A stretch of DNA of 64,000 nt, from NCBI GenBank assembly GCA_049516635.1, contig JBEKSX010000010.1, positions 10,331-74,330 of the forward strand, written 5' to 3'. This document shows, one piece after another, positions 1 to 9,166 of the stretch. The notes beneath the pieces were generated by a model. It was given only the letters and a program-made list of their open reading frames with translations. It made no database searches and was not told the DNA's origin. The position numbers and the translations under genes are program-made. This stretch comes from JBEKSX01 sp049516635 (GTDB lineage Bacteria; Bacteroidota; Ignavibacteria; Tepidaquicellales; OLB5). How positions within the stretch are numbered: the stretch's first letter is position 1; each line of letters begins with the position of its first letter.

Positions 1-195
1 TTCCTGGACCTTATTCTCGCCAAAATCAAGCTGATTACAATCCAGAGCTGATGAAATTGCTTCAGAGGTAAATGTTTTGCTTACTGCTATAATCTGTATT
101 TCTTTGGGGTTTCTGCTAATTGTTCTGCATATACTCTCGGTCCGTTTTTTTAACTTAATGAGATTCCCCTCGATATAATCAAAGCTCTTATCCAA
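1..195 (-). CDS. YggS/PLPBP-family PLP-binding protein, 5' part, runs off the left edge
   Basis: The complement of 195 to 1 is open for 65 codons and leaves the window. The translation contains IIAVSKTF, then LDFGENKVQE, the characteristic N-terminal pattern of the YggS / PLP homeostasis protein family. The lysine of AVSKT (residue 40 from the start used here) is the one that carries pyridoxal phosphate in the family. I see no ATG in frame; a TTG at 195-193 gives a normal-looking N-terminus (LDKSFDYIEGNLIKL), so the start is provisional. The family is a cytoplasmic single-domain TIM-barrel protein of about 220-230 residues that buffers PLP and has no established catalytic activity. The gene diverges from the secreted protein beginning at 522. 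Confidence 0.8.
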   Translation of the reverse strand, partial: MDKSFDYIEGNLIKLKKRTESICRTISRNPKEIQIIAVSKTFTSEAISSALDCNQLDFGENKVQE

Positions 196-521
196 TTTAC
201 CGCATAATAAGTATAAAAATAAACTATATGTAGTGAATATTCAAGATAATAAAAACATATTGTAATGAATAACAAAAATTATTATAATGTACGATTATAA
301 TAAAGATTATTAAGTTACTTCCTGAGAATTTTTCTGGTTTTATGTCATTTCCAGTGCAATATTCAATAATCCGGTTATCGTTTATTAAAATATTGAAACT
401 ATGTAGTACTTAATAAAGGTTTATTCTTACAAGATGTTATAACTTCTGAATTAGTTTGATTGAAGATCCATTATCCTAAGCAGCGTAAATTAATTATTAA
501 TCATAAATAATATATTTTCAA
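196..521. other. AT-rich divergent intergenic region
   Basis: This 326-base gap separates the leftward yggS-like gene from the rightward T9SS protein gene and must hold both promoters. It is very AT-rich. Apart from the inverted repeat at 279-303 I see no gene, RNA or repeat of the families found elsewhere in the window. Confidence 0.6.
279..303. promoter_or_regulatory. Perfect 10-bp inverted repeat in divergent promoter region
   Basis: TTATTATAAT at 279-288 and ATTATAATAA at 294-303 are exact reverse complements separated by five bases (GTACG). The position between two divergent genes would suit an operator, but an AT-only palindrome in AT-rich DNA can arise by chance. Confidence 0.3.
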
Positions 522-2990
522 ATGCAACATATTACAAAAATACTATTCATTCTTTTATTTTTAGTCAGTAAAAATTTAATTTTCTCACAAAATACAGGTT
601 ATGATAATTTCCTATCTGTGGTTGCTCCCCCTCCGGCATTCCATAATGAGCCGAATGGTTTTAAATCATTTCTTGTAACTACGAACGGATATGATAATTT
701 CTATCTTGGTGTGGATTTCGGAGAACCTTACGTAGCAACGAATCCGCGAGACCCTTTGAACAGCGTTTGTGCCTTCAATATGAATTCATTTTATTATACC
801 GTTGATGGTTATAACTGGACCAGAAATTCGCCTTTATTTATTGGATACTCAACTTTAGGGGATCCGGTTGTGTGCTTTGACAGTCTGGGAAATTGTTATT
901 ACCTGCAGCTTTACCAGAATGGAAATGCTTATGGATTAGTTATAGAAAAATCTACTAACAAAGGGGTCAGCTGGATCGGACCTTATGGGTGTTCATCGAC
1001 AACAGTGGGTCTCTCGGATAAGGAATGGATTATAGCTGATCAGACTTCAGGACCTTACAGTAACTATTTATACGCAGGATGGAGGCAGTTTGGAGGTTCC
1101 GGAGGAATGAAATTCATCAGGAGCACCAACGGAGGCGTCAATTGGTCAAGTCCTTTGAGTATTCCGGGTTCACAGGGAGCGTATGTAAGTGTTGGACCTA
1201 ACGGATCGATTCCGGGCGGAAGTGTTTATTTTGCTTGTCAGAACGGAAGCGCTGAATCTGTGTGCAGGTCAACCGATGGCGGACAGTCCTTTTCAGCCCA
1301 AGTAACCGCTGCGAGTCCTTCAGGACCCGGGGTAATTTGCGCAGGCAGGTATACAGTAAAGAATTGTATCAGAACCGATGCGTTCCCGAGAATGGCAGTA
1401 GACAACAGTTACACATCTACGAGAGGTAATGTTTATATCGTTTATGCTGCTAATCCACCGGGTCCGGATAATGCAGATATATTTCTTGTAAGATCTACGG
1501 ATTACGGACAAACGTGGTCAACACCTGTCAGAGTAAATGATGACAATACAACAACCGACCAATGGATGCCTTCTGTTTCAGTTGACAGAAATGGAAAAAT
1601 ATACATTTGCTGGTACGATTCCAGATTAGATCCGGCTAATAACCTATTGACAAATCTTTACGGGACTACATCGACAGATGGCGGACTCACATTCACTCAA
1701 AACAATCCCATATCCGATGTCTCATTTAATCCCAATAGTATGGCAGTGGGACAACCGGGTGGTGAAAATTATATAGGAGATTATATCGGAATCTCAGCCA
1801 TTGGTAATACGTCTTATTCAGCATGGATGGACGGCAGGAATAGCAGCTTGGGAAGCTACACAGGGTTTTATCCGGATTTTGCAATGACAACAAGCATATC
1901 CAGTAAGAATATGGTAAATAATGATAGTTCATTTATTATTGTAAAAATCCCATCCATCAAAGGACCATTTACCGGCTCGGTCAAATTTACCGCATCACTG
2001 GACAGTTTACCTCTTTCGGGTAATATCAATATATCATTTCTAAACGGCAGGGATTCGTTAACAACATATCCGGATTCTGTTACTGTTAGAGTGAAAACCA
2101 CAGGCAGCGTAACCCCACGTCTCTACAAATTATCGATCCTGGGAAGAGGAACCAACGGGGTTCCGGCGCACAACAGAAACGTGGATCTGCTTATCAACGT
2201 ATCCTCTGTTTCGATCGGAACTGACAGAAACGGGACATGTGACTTTAAGATCAACGGCATAACCTACAATACACGGCAGCAGCTGATATTGCAAAATACT
2301 TCCGTTATAACAGTCCAGGCGGTAAGTCCGCATACATTACCCACCTTTCAGTATGTTTATACTCATTGGTCCGATGCAGGTGATACAACTCACATCATTA
2401 ATATCACAGGTAATATTACAGTAACAGCTTTTTATAAGGTTCAATATAAATTGTTACTTAACTCATTAGTGGGCAATTCATTCGGTGGAAACGTTTTTTA
2501 TGATTCAGCACAATCTTTTTCGTTCGGTGTTTTATCAAGGCATGTGACCTATAACGGTGACCCTTATGTATTTAAAGGCTGGACGGGGACCGGTTCGGGT
2601 TCTTATACAAGCCCTGACAGTTCGGGCAATGATACAGCCATAACAATGTCAATGACAAATCCTGTGTTGGAAACAGCCAGATGGTTTACACTAATTGGAA
2701 TTCAGAATATCAGTTCCGAGATACCCAAAGAATATAAGCTTTATCAAAATTATCCCAATCCTTTTAATCCTTCAACTTTCATTAATTTTGATATAATCAA
2801 ATCCGGGAATGTTAAAATTATACTTTATGACATACTCGGAAGAGAAATAAGAACTGTGATAAATGAAACCATTCAGCCCGGTAAATTCAGAGTATCGCTT
2901 AATGCTGACAATCTGGCCAGCGGTGTTTACTTTTATAAAATTACTACTGCAGAATTCACAGATGTAAAAAAGATGCTATTGATCAAATAA
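522..2990 (+). CDS. Secreted T9SS protein with sialidase-like (BNR) propeller and bacterial repeat domain
   Basis: This 822-residue protein begins with a signal peptide (hydrophobic to about residue 22, ending FSQ). Residues about 60-450 contain several Asp-box/BNR motifs of the type S-T-D/N-x-G-x-x-W/F (for example STNGGVNWS, STDGGQSFS, STDYGQTWS), as in sialidase-fold propellers. Around residues 570-715 are two repeats resembling divergent InlB B-repeat domains (VYTHWSDAG, VFKGWTGTGSG). The last 80 residues form a type A T9SS sorting domain starting at NYPNPFNPST and ending KKMLLIK, so the protein is expected to cross the outer membrane by T9SS and be surface-attached or released. The substrate is unknown; BNR folds need not be sialidases. 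It appears to stand alone, without an obvious terminator. Confidence 0.88.
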   Translation: MQHITKILFILLFLVSKNLIFSQNTGYDNFLSVVAPPPAFHNEPNGFKSFLVTTNGYDNFYLGVDFGEPYVATNPRDPLNSVCAFNMNSFYYTVDGYNWTRNSPLFIGYSTLGDPVVCFDSLGNCYYLQLYQNGNAYGLVIEKSTNKGVSWIGPYGCSSTTVGLSDKEWIIADQTSGPYSNYLYAGWRQFGGSGGMKFIRSTNGGVNWSSPLSIPGSQGAYVSVGPNGSIPGGSVYFACQNGSAESVCRSTDGGQSFSAQVTAASPSGPGVICAGRYTVKNCIRTDAFPRMAVDNSYTSTRGNVYIVYAANPPGPDNADIFLVRSTDYGQTWSTPVRVNDDNTTTDQWMPSVSVDRNGKIYICWYDSRLDPANNLLTNLYGTTSTDGGLTFTQNNPISDVSFNPNSMAVGQPGGENYIGDYIGISAIGNTSYSAWMDGRNSSLGSYTGFYPDFAMTTSISSKNMVNNDSSFIIVKIPSIKGPFTGSVKFTASLDSLPLSGNINISFLNGRDSLTTYPDSVTVRVKTTGSVTPRLYKLSILGRGTNGVPAHNRNVDLLINVSSVSIGTDRNGTCDFKINGITYNTRQQLILQNTSVITVQAVSPHTLPTFQYVYTHWSDAGDTTHIINITGNITVTAFYKVQYKLLLNSLVGNSFGGNVFYDSAQSFSFGVLSRHVTYNGDPYVFKGWTGTGSGSYTSPDSSGNDTAITMSMTNPVLETARWFTLIGIQNISSEIPKEYKLYQNYPNPFNPSTFINFDIIKSGNVKIILYDILGREIRTVINETIQPGKFRVSLNADNLASGVYFYKITTAEFTDVKKMLLIK

Positions 2991-3105
2991 ACTGATCGAA
3001 ATTAAGAAAGTCCCAATTTAACTTTTTTTTACTAAAATTATTTCATATTGATATAACGGAAAAAGAAAAAATATTTAGTTATTAATACCTTGTCATAATA
3101 CTTAA

Positions 3106-4065
3106 TTGCAACAGTTCGTGAGATCGATTGATTATATTATAATTTTTCTTCTTTTTTATACCGGGACTAATATTATTTACACTCACAGCCAATCAAAAAC
3201 AGACTTCATTTCAAGATCAGGATACAATGATTCTGTTTTTACGAAGAATGTTAAAAATTATTTTCAGGATATCAGGCAGGGAAGTGTTAGTAATATTAAC
3301 ATATATAAATTTACCGGATTTTCACTGTTTTCAATTGGTGCAGGCGTATTGCTTCATAATTTTCAAAAACATGCATGGTGGTCGGGAGAAAGAGAGAAAT
3401 TCCATATCGAGAATGATTGGTCTTATGCTATGTCTATGGATAAACTCGGGCATGTTTTCATTGCGGGATTAATTAACCGTACAATGAAGGATGCATACCA
3501 ATGGAGCGGGATGAACAATACTACTGCGTCCTGGGTGGGAACCCTGATCAGCATCGGATATATGACGGATATCGAGATCGAAGACGGATTCGCAAAAGAA
3601 TGGGGATACAGCCCCGGCGACGAGATTGCTAATATCACAGGTGATGCATTATCTATCGCACAGGATCTTTGGGATCCGCTTAAAACAGTTAAACTTAGAT
3701 GGAGCTACTGGCCCACACACGACCCCAATCATAAGGGCGATTTCCCCGATGATTATAACGGTCAAACATTCTGGTTGTCATTCAGTATACATAATTATTT
3801 ATCCAAAAAGTTGCAGAATATATGGCCTTCTTACCTTGACCTGGCAATAGGTTATGGAGTTAAAGAATATGACAACTATGGACCCAATGGCAGAATTCAA
3901 AATTTATATCTATCTCTTGATTATGATATTAGAAAAATTATTCCGGGCCAATCAGGGTTTATCAAATGGTTTAAAGAACTTATCTGGAATTTTAAATTCA
4001 TCCCGGCACCGGCATTGAAATACAATATGACACAGGGAAAGGTCGATTTTGTTGTTCATTGGTAA
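3106..4065 (+). CDS. DUF2279-family exported protein, copy 1
   Basis: The protein has 319 residues from a TTG start; the next in-frame ATG lies beyond residue 100 and would remove both the hydrophobic N-terminal segment (IIIFLLFYTG) and part of the domain, so TTG is preferred. The region at about residues 105-195 (MDKLGHVFIAG, IEIEDGFAKEWGYSPGDEIAN, ALSIAQDLW) matches the DUF2279 pattern of an aromatic/KxGH segment followed by an E-DGF-EWG-GD motif. The family is found in the envelope of Bacteroidota-type bacteria and its function is unknown to me. A paralogue lies at 4852-5871, with an outer-membrane-like gene between, suggesting that the three work together. Confidence 0.75.
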   Translation: MQQFVRSIDYIIIFLLFYTGTNIIYTHSQSKTDFISRSGYNDSVFTKNVKNYFQDIRQGSVSNINIYKFTGFSLFSIGAGVLLHNFQKHAWWSGEREKFHIENDWSYAMSMDKLGHVFIAGLINRTMKDAYQWSGMNNTTASWVGTLISIGYMTDIEIEDGFAKEWGYSPGDEIANITGDALSIAQDLWDPLKTVKLRWSYWPTHDPNHKGDFPDDYNGQTFWLSFSIHNYLSKKLQNIWPSYLDLAIGYGVKEYDNYGPNGRIQNLYLSLDYDIRKIIPGQSGFIKWFKELIWNFKFIPAPALKYNMTQGKVDFVVHW

Positions 4066-4105
4066 TTCTTATTACGTAATATTTATTCGGAGTCAAATCA
4101 TCTAA

Positions 4106-4855
4106 TTGATGAATATTAAAGTTTTTTTAATTCCAGTTATTGCTCTATATATATTTACTCTTTCTTCAATTGTACAATCCCAATCGAGATTTGAGATCAG
4201 TTTTCATACTGGATATTCAGGACCCCGCTATGAATCCTATGGGACTGATGTTTATATAGCAAATGACCTTTATACTGTAACGATTGGCGGAAAGAGACTT
4301 CTCGTTTCCGATAATCTGGGGATGAATTACGGATTTTCGTTTCAACTTTACGGCAAATACAGTTTTTTCCGTGCGGGATATTTAAAAGCTGTTTTCAACG
4401 TTGGTTTCAACCAGCTTGAAGGAAAATATTCTACACCTTTCGGTTCCGATAGATACGGAGTACGAATGCCCGTATTTTCATTGGGCACCGGGATAGAACT
4501 TAACCCGATCGGAATGCATAAATTTTATCCTTCATTGATAGGTTTGATCAGATGGAATGAAATAGGAGGCGAATCTTTCTATCACGCAGGGCTTGATTTT
4601 TTTATAGTTCAGCCGCGGTTCGGGTATGTTTACGGATTTAATTTAAATTATAAATTGAGCCAGTTTATAGGTCTAAGTGCCGGAACAACATTCAACTATG
4701 ACAACTGGCTGAACAAAAAAACGAATGATGGAACAATAGATGATCCTCACGCTATCAACTTCAGAGATAAAGCCAGCTCAACCAACGGCCTTACCCAGGA
4801 TAGAAGAATTGCGTATCTAAGTCTTTTATTAGGGATTAACTTCTACTTGAAATGA
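4106..4855 (+). CDS. Predicted outer-membrane protein between two DUF2279 genes
   Basis: This 249-residue protein has a signal peptide (hydrophobic residues about 5-24, ending VQSQS). The rest alternates short aromatic-rich strands with glycine and asparagine turns (FGYVYGFNLNYKLSQFIGL, YLSLLLGINFYLK), ending in an aromatic/hydrophobic strand typical of outer-membrane beta barrels. I do not recognise a named family. The stop codon overlaps the next start by four bases (ATGA at 4852-4855), so it is translationally linked to the second DUF2279 gene. Confidence 0.7.
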   Translation: MMNIKVFLIPVIALYIFTLSSIVQSQSRFEISFHTGYSGPRYESYGTDVYIANDLYTVTIGGKRLLVSDNLGMNYGFSFQLYGKYSFFRAGYLKAVFNVGFNQLEGKYSTPFGSDRYGVRMPVFSLGTGIELNPIGMHKFYPSLIGLIRWNEIGGESFYHAGLDFFIVQPRFGYVYGFNLNYKLSQFIGLSAGTTFNYDNWLNKKTNDGTIDDPHAINFRDKASSTNGLTQDRRIAYLSLLLGINFYLK

Positions 4856-5871
4856 ATTCAAAATTTAAATATTACTTCCTTATAGTGATCATCACACTGC
4901 TTAGCACAGTAAAGTATATTCAGGCAAACGGCAATGAAGAACTTTTTAAGATCAGTTTCAAAGAAAACAAACAAAGTATTTTCCACAAAGAGATAAAACC
5001 GGTATTCGGACTGAAATCTACTATTGTTTCATCTCTATTTGATACCAATAAAAATGCAGCGAAAAAAAAATCTATACCCCCGTCAAAACAAAAAACTACC
5101 TTGCATCCATTGAGATTAGTTCTGCTTGGAAGCGGTATGACAATAGGATGGCTGGGTATGCATATCTATTACACACACGTATGGTGGAAAAACAGGGCTC
5201 ATTATTTTAAATTTGCCGAGGACCCATGGTATGCCAGAAATGTTGATAAAGTATCACATGTATACACGGCTGCTGTTATTACTGAAGGTACGGGGGCGTT
5301 ATTTGAATGGACCGGAATAAGGCCAATGAATGCATTGATCTATGGTTCTATCACAGCAATGGCTTACGAAACATATATTGAGATGTTTGATGGTATTTCT
5401 CCTATTTGGGGATTTGACTGGGGAGATATGGCGGGTAATTTTATTGGTTCATTGTACCCCATAGCGCAAAAGCTCGCTCCCTTCTTAAATAATTTCAACT
5501 TAAAATGGAGTTTTAAACCTGCCTGGCTAATAAATAAGACCAAGACTACACCCGACCTTCTTGATGATTATACTAGCATGACATTCTGGTTAAGTATAAG
5601 TCCAAAGGGACTTTTACCAAAAAAGATTGCTGAATATTATCCCGGATTTCTTACAATTGCGCTCGGTGTTAGCTTGAAGAATGCAAGCCACGAAACTAGT
5701 ACTGCATTTGAATACCGTGAATTCTATTTGGCACTCGATTATGACCTTACTAAATTACCTGGAAATACAGACTTCCTGAAAAAACTAAAAAAAATATTGA
5801 ATTATTATCATTTCCCTTCGCCGGCAGTCAGAATTTCGCCGAGCGGAATATGGTACGGGATTTATTTCTAA
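4852..5871 (+). CDS. DUF2279-family exported protein, copy 2
   Basis: This 339-residue protein has an N-terminal hydrophobic segment (residues about 7-25). Its core at about residues 90-215 repeats the pattern of the 3106-4065 product: a membrane-like stretch, W-W and K-R-A-H residues, NVDKVSHVYTAAV, then YIEMFDGISPIWGFDWGDMAGN and IAQKLAP. The C-terminal halves also align (MTFWLSISPKGLLPKKIAEYYP here, QTFWLSFSIHNYLSKKLQNIWP upstream). It is therefore a paralogue, diverged but conserved in the same motifs. Here the glutamate before the DGF-like motif is kept but the following EWG is changed to IWGF. ATGA overlap with the preceding gene implies one operon. Function unknown. Confidence 0.75.
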   Translation: MNSKFKYYFLIVIITLLSTVKYIQANGNEELFKISFKENKQSIFHKEIKPVFGLKSTIVSSLFDTNKNAAKKKSIPPSKQKTTLHPLRLVLLGSGMTIGWLGMHIYYTHVWWKNRAHYFKFAEDPWYARNVDKVSHVYTAAVITEGTGALFEWTGIRPMNALIYGSITAMAYETYIEMFDGISPIWGFDWGDMAGNFIGSLYPIAQKLAPFLNNFNLKWSFKPAWLINKTKTTPDLLDDYTSMTFWLSISPKGLLPKKIAEYYPGFLTIALGVSLKNASHETSTAFEYREFYLALDYDLTKLPGNTDFLKKLKKILNYYHFPSPAVRISPSGIWYGIYF

Positions 5872-5877
5872 AGGAAA

Positions 5878-6024
5878 TCAGAACTCAACATCGCCTTTAA
5901 GGCACGCTTCCAGATTCTCCGTAAACTCCCACCCTAAAATACATTTAAATCTTTTTAGGTTTCGGATATCATAATGCGAATCCAAAGCAAATGTGATTAG
6001 GTTGGAAAATATAATACTTAACAT
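5878..6024 (-). pseudogene. Short ORF or gene remnant, unrecognised
   Basis: The complement of 6024 to 5878 runs ATG to TGA for 48 codons. The translation includes ALDSHYDIRNLKRF, then ILGWEFTENLEACL. The stretch K-x-x-L-G-W-x-x-x-x-x-L-E is reminiscent of the C-terminal end of NAD-dependent sugar epimerases, so this may be the tail of a decayed gene, but the match is too short to assign. It could equally be a chance ORF. Confidence 0.25.
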
Positions 6025-6231
6025 TATTTATTTAGGTTTTAAATTATATATTTTAAATAATTTAACAATTTAATAAAAATACCTTATTTATTTAATCAAA
6101 ACTATATATTTACTTTGATTATTTATGGCATGAATAGTAACTTTGTTAGGAAGCAGCTGATTTATTAAGAAATTAATCTCAACCTTTATACGTTAAATTT
6201 AATAAGCAGAATTAATTATACTAATGTGTAT

Positions 6232-6261
6232 TTGACGTACATGTCATAGTATTTTTATTAT
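6232..6261 (+). promoter_or_regulatory. Probable amtB promoter
   Basis: TTGACG at 6232-6237 and TATTAT at 6256-6261 are separated by 18 bases, resembling a housekeeping promoter, 51 bases before the amtB start. TGAC-N6-GTCA (6233-6246) overlaps the -35 box and could be a regulator site. A strong ribosome binding site (AAGGAGGAAA) lies just before the ATG. Confidence 0.5.
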
Positions 6262-6312
6262 AAATTAATTTTAGCAAGAATAAACTCAGTTAATTATTAA
6301 GGAGGAAATTTC

Positions 6313-7572
6313 ATGTTCGATACTGGAAATACAGGCTTTATGCTTCTCGCCACTAGTCTTGTAATGCTCATGACTCCCGGTCTGGCATTCTTCTATGGCG
6401 GTCTGGTCGGCAGGAGAAACGTACTTGCGATCATGATACAAAGCTTCATGTCAATGGGCTTAACTACCGTGATCTGGTGGCTCGTCGGTTACTCAATGTG
6501 TTTTAGCGGGGATTATGCCTCAGGCACAGATTTATTTGGTATCTTAGGAAACTTTAAGCTATCATTCCTCGCAGGTGTAGGACCTACCACGCCAGCTCCC
6601 ATTAATCCGTCAATACCATTATATGTATTCGTTGCATACCAGATGATGTTCGCGATAATTACACCTGCACTAATTACAGGTGCATTTACAAACAGAGTTA
6701 GGTTCGGAGCGTATACAACTTTCCTCGTGTTATGGCTACTGTTAGTTTATTTTCCGTTCGTCCATATGATCTGGGGCGGAGGGATCCTTGCTTATTGGGG
6801 CATCAAGGATTTTGCCGGAGGAATTGTTGTGCACAATATTGCCGGTTTTGCTGCTTTAGCCTCTGTATATTATGTAGGTAAGCGCAAAGTCGCGGATCCC
6901 GGTTACCATAATGTTCCTCTAATTGCTTTAGGCACGGGACTCTTATGGTTCGGATGGTACGGATTCAATGCAGGCAGCGAAGTTGGCGTAGACAGCATTA
7001 CAGCTACAGCATTTCTGAATACGGATGTTGCGGCATCTTTTGCAGCAGTTGTATGGCTGATTCTCGCATGGTGGCTTGAAAAGAAACCTAAACTTGTTGG
7101 ACTTCTTACAGGGGCTGTAGCGGGGCTCGCTACAATTACGCCGGCTTCCGGTTATGTTTCAGTAAAAGCCGCCGTTATCATCGGTATCCTTGCCGGAGTT
7201 GTTTGTTACTTTGCCATATCTTTGAAAAATAAAATGAAATGGGATGATTCACTTGATGTTTGGGGTGTCCATGGAGTGGGAGGTATGCTCGGTATAATCT
7301 GTCTCGGACTGTTCGCTACACTCACAGTTAATCCTAACGGATCGAATGGATTACTACATGGAGATGCCGGGTTTTTCGGCAAAGAGGTAGTTGCAGTAAT
7401 TATCAGCTCGATCTACGCATTCGTATTCAGTTATGCTATGTTATGGGTAATAAATAAATTTACAAGGGTACGATTGACCGAGCAAGAAGAAGCTATGGGG
7501 CTTGATATCACATTACACGGGGAAGAAGCATACGCAATGGATTTTAATCCCGATGTGTTAAAAACAAAATAA
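6313..7572 (+). CDS. amtB: Ammonium transporter AmtB
   Basis: This 419-residue polytopic inner-membrane protein conducts ammonium/ammonia in family Amt/Mep/Rh. The sequence shows the usual 11-helix organisation, with MTPGLAFFYGGLVGRRN near the N-terminus and the two pore histidines in IVVHNIAG (H174) and VWGVHGVGG (H320). The length is normal for a mature AmtB without a cleaved leader. The start follows a strong AAGGAGG. No glnK/glnB PII gene follows, which is unusual since amtB and a PII gene often form an operon. A rho-independent terminator at 7601-7633 ends the transcript. Confidence 0.95.
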   Translation: MFDTGNTGFMLLATSLVMLMTPGLAFFYGGLVGRRNVLAIMIQSFMSMGLTTVIWWLVGYSMCFSGDYASGTDLFGILGNFKLSFLAGVGPTTPAPINPSIPLYVFVAYQMMFAIITPALITGAFTNRVRFGAYTTFLVLWLLLVYFPFVHMIWGGGILAYWGIKDFAGGIVVHNIAGFAALASVYYVGKRKVADPGYHNVPLIALGTGLLWFGWYGFNAGSEVGVDSITATAFLNTDVAASFAAVVWLILAWWLEKKPKLVGLLTGAVAGLATITPASGYVSVKAAVIIGILAGVVCYFAISLKNKMKWDDSLDVWGVHGVGGMLGIICLGLFATLTVNPNGSNGLLHGDAGFFGKEVVAVIISSIYAFVFSYAMLWVINKFTRVRLTEQEEAMGLDITLHGEEAYAMDFNPDVLKTK

Positions 7573-7600
7573 GATATTAACTTAAGTGCATTTATTTTCA

Positions 7601-7633
7601 AAAAGGACGGTTTGCATACCGTCCTTTTTTTTA
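7601..7633 (+). terminator. Rho-independent terminator of amtB
   Basis: AAAAGGACGGT pairs with ACCGTCCTTTT around a TTGCAT loop and is followed by a run of T. It lies between amtB and a convergent gene ending at 7669 and, being flanked by A and T runs, may work in both directions. Confidence 0.9.
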
Positions 7634-7668
7634 TCTTAAACAATTTATTCAATCTTCAAAACAAGATA

Positions 7669-8445
7669 TCATTTGTCAGGATATCCGATAAGATAAGTAA
7701 TTTTTGTGCCAAAAATATTTTTTAACTTCCCTGATTCCCACCTGTAATTCAGATTTAGATCCTTTGTAAAAGCCAGCAATTCTCCGGGAGTATACATACA
7801 CAGCATTGATACAATTCCGTCCCAGAGTGCAAAAAATGGTATCAAAGGTATAATATATGTAAAAAATAACCTGCTTATCTTAAATGGTCTGATGAAGGGT
7901 GTTACAAGAACGTATAATAAGGGCGTTGCAATTATTACTGCAATGATATCGAATATTCTTCTCTCACCTGCTTCAAAAATCCCGATCGGTACTTTTTTCT
8001 TTGCCGCATCTTCCAGTACAGAAATTGCATATTCTTCATTGAAGTGATGAAAAGCTGAAAATAAGGTCCTCATACCGGTTAGATTATCCGGAACTGATGC
8101 AGCATCAACAGATTCTTCCGCGTAATCAATTTCACCCGTTTTTTTCTTTATAAACTTAAAGAACGCACGATTCGGGTAAACATCGGATAATGTAATTTTT
8201 ACATTACCCGGAATTGGGTTATTTAAATAGCTGTTCAACCTCATCATATATCCACCCCCGCCCGAACACAGATCGATAATATGTGATACGTTCCCTCTAT
8301 TAATTAACTCTTTAATGAGAGGAACAGCGGGTTTATATACATCCCAGAGATCGATTAAAAATCTTAGATAATCGGTTATCCCGTTCCTGATAAAATCAGG
8401 GAACCAGCTAAAATCTTCGAACTCGAAAAGATGAAAACGTTTCAT
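7669..8445 (-). CDS. Class I SAM-dependent methyltransferase with C-terminal membrane segments
   Basis: The best start is the ATG at 8445 (MKRFHLFEFEDFSWFP, 258 residues); an upstream extension to 8523 is open but AT-rich and lysine/isoleucine-biased. The SAM-binding motif I is IIDLCSGGGGYMM near residue 55, followed by an acidic motif II (ITLSDVYP). About residues 175-215 contain hydrophobic segments (IIAVIIATPLLYVLVTPFI), suggesting membrane attachment. I recall the opening R-F-H-L-F-E-F-E-D as typical of an uncharacterised Bacteroidota methyltransferase family; the substrate is unknown. It converges on amtB and stands alone. Confidence 0.75.
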   Translation of the reverse strand: MKRFHLFEFEDFSWFPDFIRNGITDYLRFLIDLWDVYKPAVPLIKELINRGNVSHIIDLCSGGGGYMMRLNSYLNNPIPGNVKITLSDVYPNRAFFKFIKKKTGEIDYAEESVDAASVPDNLTGMRTLFSAFHHFNEEYAISVLEDAAKKKVPIGIFEAGERRIFDIIAVIIATPLLYVLVTPFIRPFKISRLFFTYIIPLIPFFALWDGIVSMLCMYTPGELLAFTKDLNLNYRWESGKLKNIFGTKITYLIGYPDK

Positions 8446-8619
8446 AAAATCATGTAATAATACTAATATCTTTTTTTTATTTAAACATATTATGATAATA
8501 TTCAAATATATACTGATTAGCACAAAATTTATAATTTACAAATTTAATAATTATGAGTAAGTTATGCATTATTTTTTACTTTTCTTATAAGCATAACTAT
8601 ATTAATACGGAGAAACATT

Positions 8620-8982
8620 ATGACTGACATCATTCTTTATTTATTACTTGGATTAGCTGCAGGGGTACTTAGCGGATTGATAGGCATAGGCGGCGGGATT
8701 CTGATAGTCCCCGTGCTCGTGCTTTTATTTGGTTTTACACAACATCAGGCACAGGGAACCAGTCTGGCTGTTCTTTTGCTTCCTATTGGGTTGCTCGCTG
8801 TCTGGACCTACTATCAGGCAGGACATGTGAACATAAAAGCAGGTGCATTCATAGCACTGGGATTCTTTTTAGGGGGGTTGGTAGGCGCCAAATTTGCAAC
8901 CGGTATATCAGATGAGATACTGCAAAAAATATTCGGAATCGCCTTATTGTTGATATCAATAAAAATGATCTTCTTTAAGTGA
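8620..8982 (+). CDS. Half-size TauE/SafE-family membrane protein
   Basis: This 120-residue, four-helix protein contains GLAAGVLSGLIGIGGGILIVP near its N-terminus and GGLVGAKFATGISDEILQKIFG near its end, both marks of the TauE/SafE (DUF81) sulfite/sulfonate exporter family. Full-length members have about 250 residues made of two such halves; this one has a single half and would be expected to dimerise. The substrate is unknown. It has its own start with ACGGAGAAAC upstream and lies 235 bases before the arsenic operon, on the same strand. Confidence 0.8.
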   Translation: MTDIILYLLLGLAAGVLSGLIGIGGGILIVPVLVLLFGFTQHQAQGTSLAVLLLPIGLLAVWTYYQAGHVNIKAGAFIALGFFLGGLVGAKFATGISDEILQKIFGIALLLISIKMIFFK

Positions 8983-9166
8983 AAGAGCAATAAGCTGTAA
9001 TACTGAATTAAATAAAAATACATATCTTCGACACATAAACCGGCAGCAATAATACATTATTCGATATTAATTCAAGTATCTTTTTCTCTGACCTGCTTTC
9101 AAACTGTACTAAATTTAAATGTTTACATTTATTAATAAGCATAATAAAAATAAAATTATTTTGGTA

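Larger units (their letters stand above)
5872..6312. other. Intergenic region with a short ORF remnant and the amtB promoter
   Basis: The left third (5878-6024) holds a 48-codon leftward reading frame described separately. The remainder is AT-rich and contains a plausible amtB promoter at 6232-6261. No RNA gene or dispersed repeat of the local families was seen. Confidence 0.5.

Noticed and set aside
8446..8523. N-terminal extension of the methyltransferase at 7669
   Set aside because: The extra 26 residues are an AT-rich I/L/K stretch, and MKRFHLFEFED is the usual family start.
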